Shown piece by piece: positions 5,830 to 5,877 of a stretch of 5,877 nucleotides of DNA. Positions within the stretch are counted from its first letter, which is position 1. Every line of letters begins with the position of its first letter. The notes below the pieces were generated by a model. That model was not told the origin of the DNA, did no database searches, and saw only the letters and a list, made by a program, of their open reading frames with translations. The translations under genes and the position numbers were made by a program. Source of the stretch: an uncultured Bacillaceae bacterium (GTDB taxonomy: Bacteria; Bacillota; Bacilli; Bacillales; Cytobacillaceae); contig CALKIU010000002.1 in NCBI GenBank assembly GCA_937995745.1, positions 1 to 5,877 on the forward strand, in the 5' to 3' direction.

Positions 5830-5877
5830 GTGCGCCCGGCATGGGTGTAATCTCTAGGGTGAAAGTCCCGAGCCACG
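5830..5877 (+). mobile_element. 5' end of a group IIC intron (retroelement), cut by window edge
   Basis: The sequence from 5830 begins GTGCGCCCGGCATGGGTG and continues with AGGGTGAAAGTCCCGAG. This closely follows the 5' end, as recalled, of bacterial group IIC introns such as those of Oceanobacillus iheyensis and Geobacillus stearothermophilus, which start GUGYG. Expected small stems are present: GCCC 5834-5837 with GGGT 5843-5846, and CTC..GGG 5852-5859 with CCCGAG 5867-5872. Class C introns insert just downstream of terminator hairpins in the sense direction, as seen here (5 nt after the stem). The TTTTATT before the junction (5823-5829) would supply the exon-binding contact IBS1. The rest of the ribozyme and any reverse transcriptase gene lie to the right of the window. 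Only 48 bases are visible, so intactness cannot be judged. Confidence 0.85.

Overview
The window carries the end of a flagellar filament-assembly operon followed by a separate gene for a Lon-family protease, all on the + strand. It closes with the first bases of a mobile intron. The organism is most likely an endospore-forming member of the Bacillaceae, possibly from the moderately thermophilic Geobacillus/Caldibacillus side. The reasons are the fliD-fliS-fliT order, a FliT ending in the NPY...TDG.FYDKR pattern known from Bacillus relatives, a sigma-H-type promoter with a Spo0A-box match, strong Shine-Dalgarno sites, and a group IIC intron resembling those of Geobacillus and Oceanobacillus. 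The genus is inference.

Bases 1-2818 hold fliD (cut by the left edge, so its true start lies outside), fliS and fliT. FliD is the filament cap, FliS is the flagellin secretion chaperone, and FliT is the export chaperone for FliD. fliS starts behind a good AAGGAG site, and fliT overlaps the fliS stop by four bases (ATGA). A strong rho-independent terminator at 2831-2872 closes the operon.

Bases 2873-3237 contain no convincing gene. They hold an AT-rich promoter region with a near-perfect sigma-H promoter (2982-3010) overlapped by a perfect Spo0A-box heptamer (3001-3007). A leader of about 220 nt follows, with an AT-only inverted repeat and a chain of GC-rich hairpins. The apical loop of the last hairpin is complementary to the Shine-Dalgarno site of the next gene.

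Bases 3238-5751 encode a Lon-like protease of the LonB/LonC group (COG1067 type). It has an intact Ser-Lys dyad (S664/K707) but a degraded ATPase core: Arg replaces the Walker A Lys, and the Walker B acidic pair is missing. A 14-bp terminator hairpin (5790-5824) follows.

Five bases after that hairpin, at 5830, the 5' end of a group IIC intron begins and runs off the right edge. Insertion just behind a terminator hairpin, in the sense orientation, is the known target choice of this intron class. This was the least obvious element in the window.
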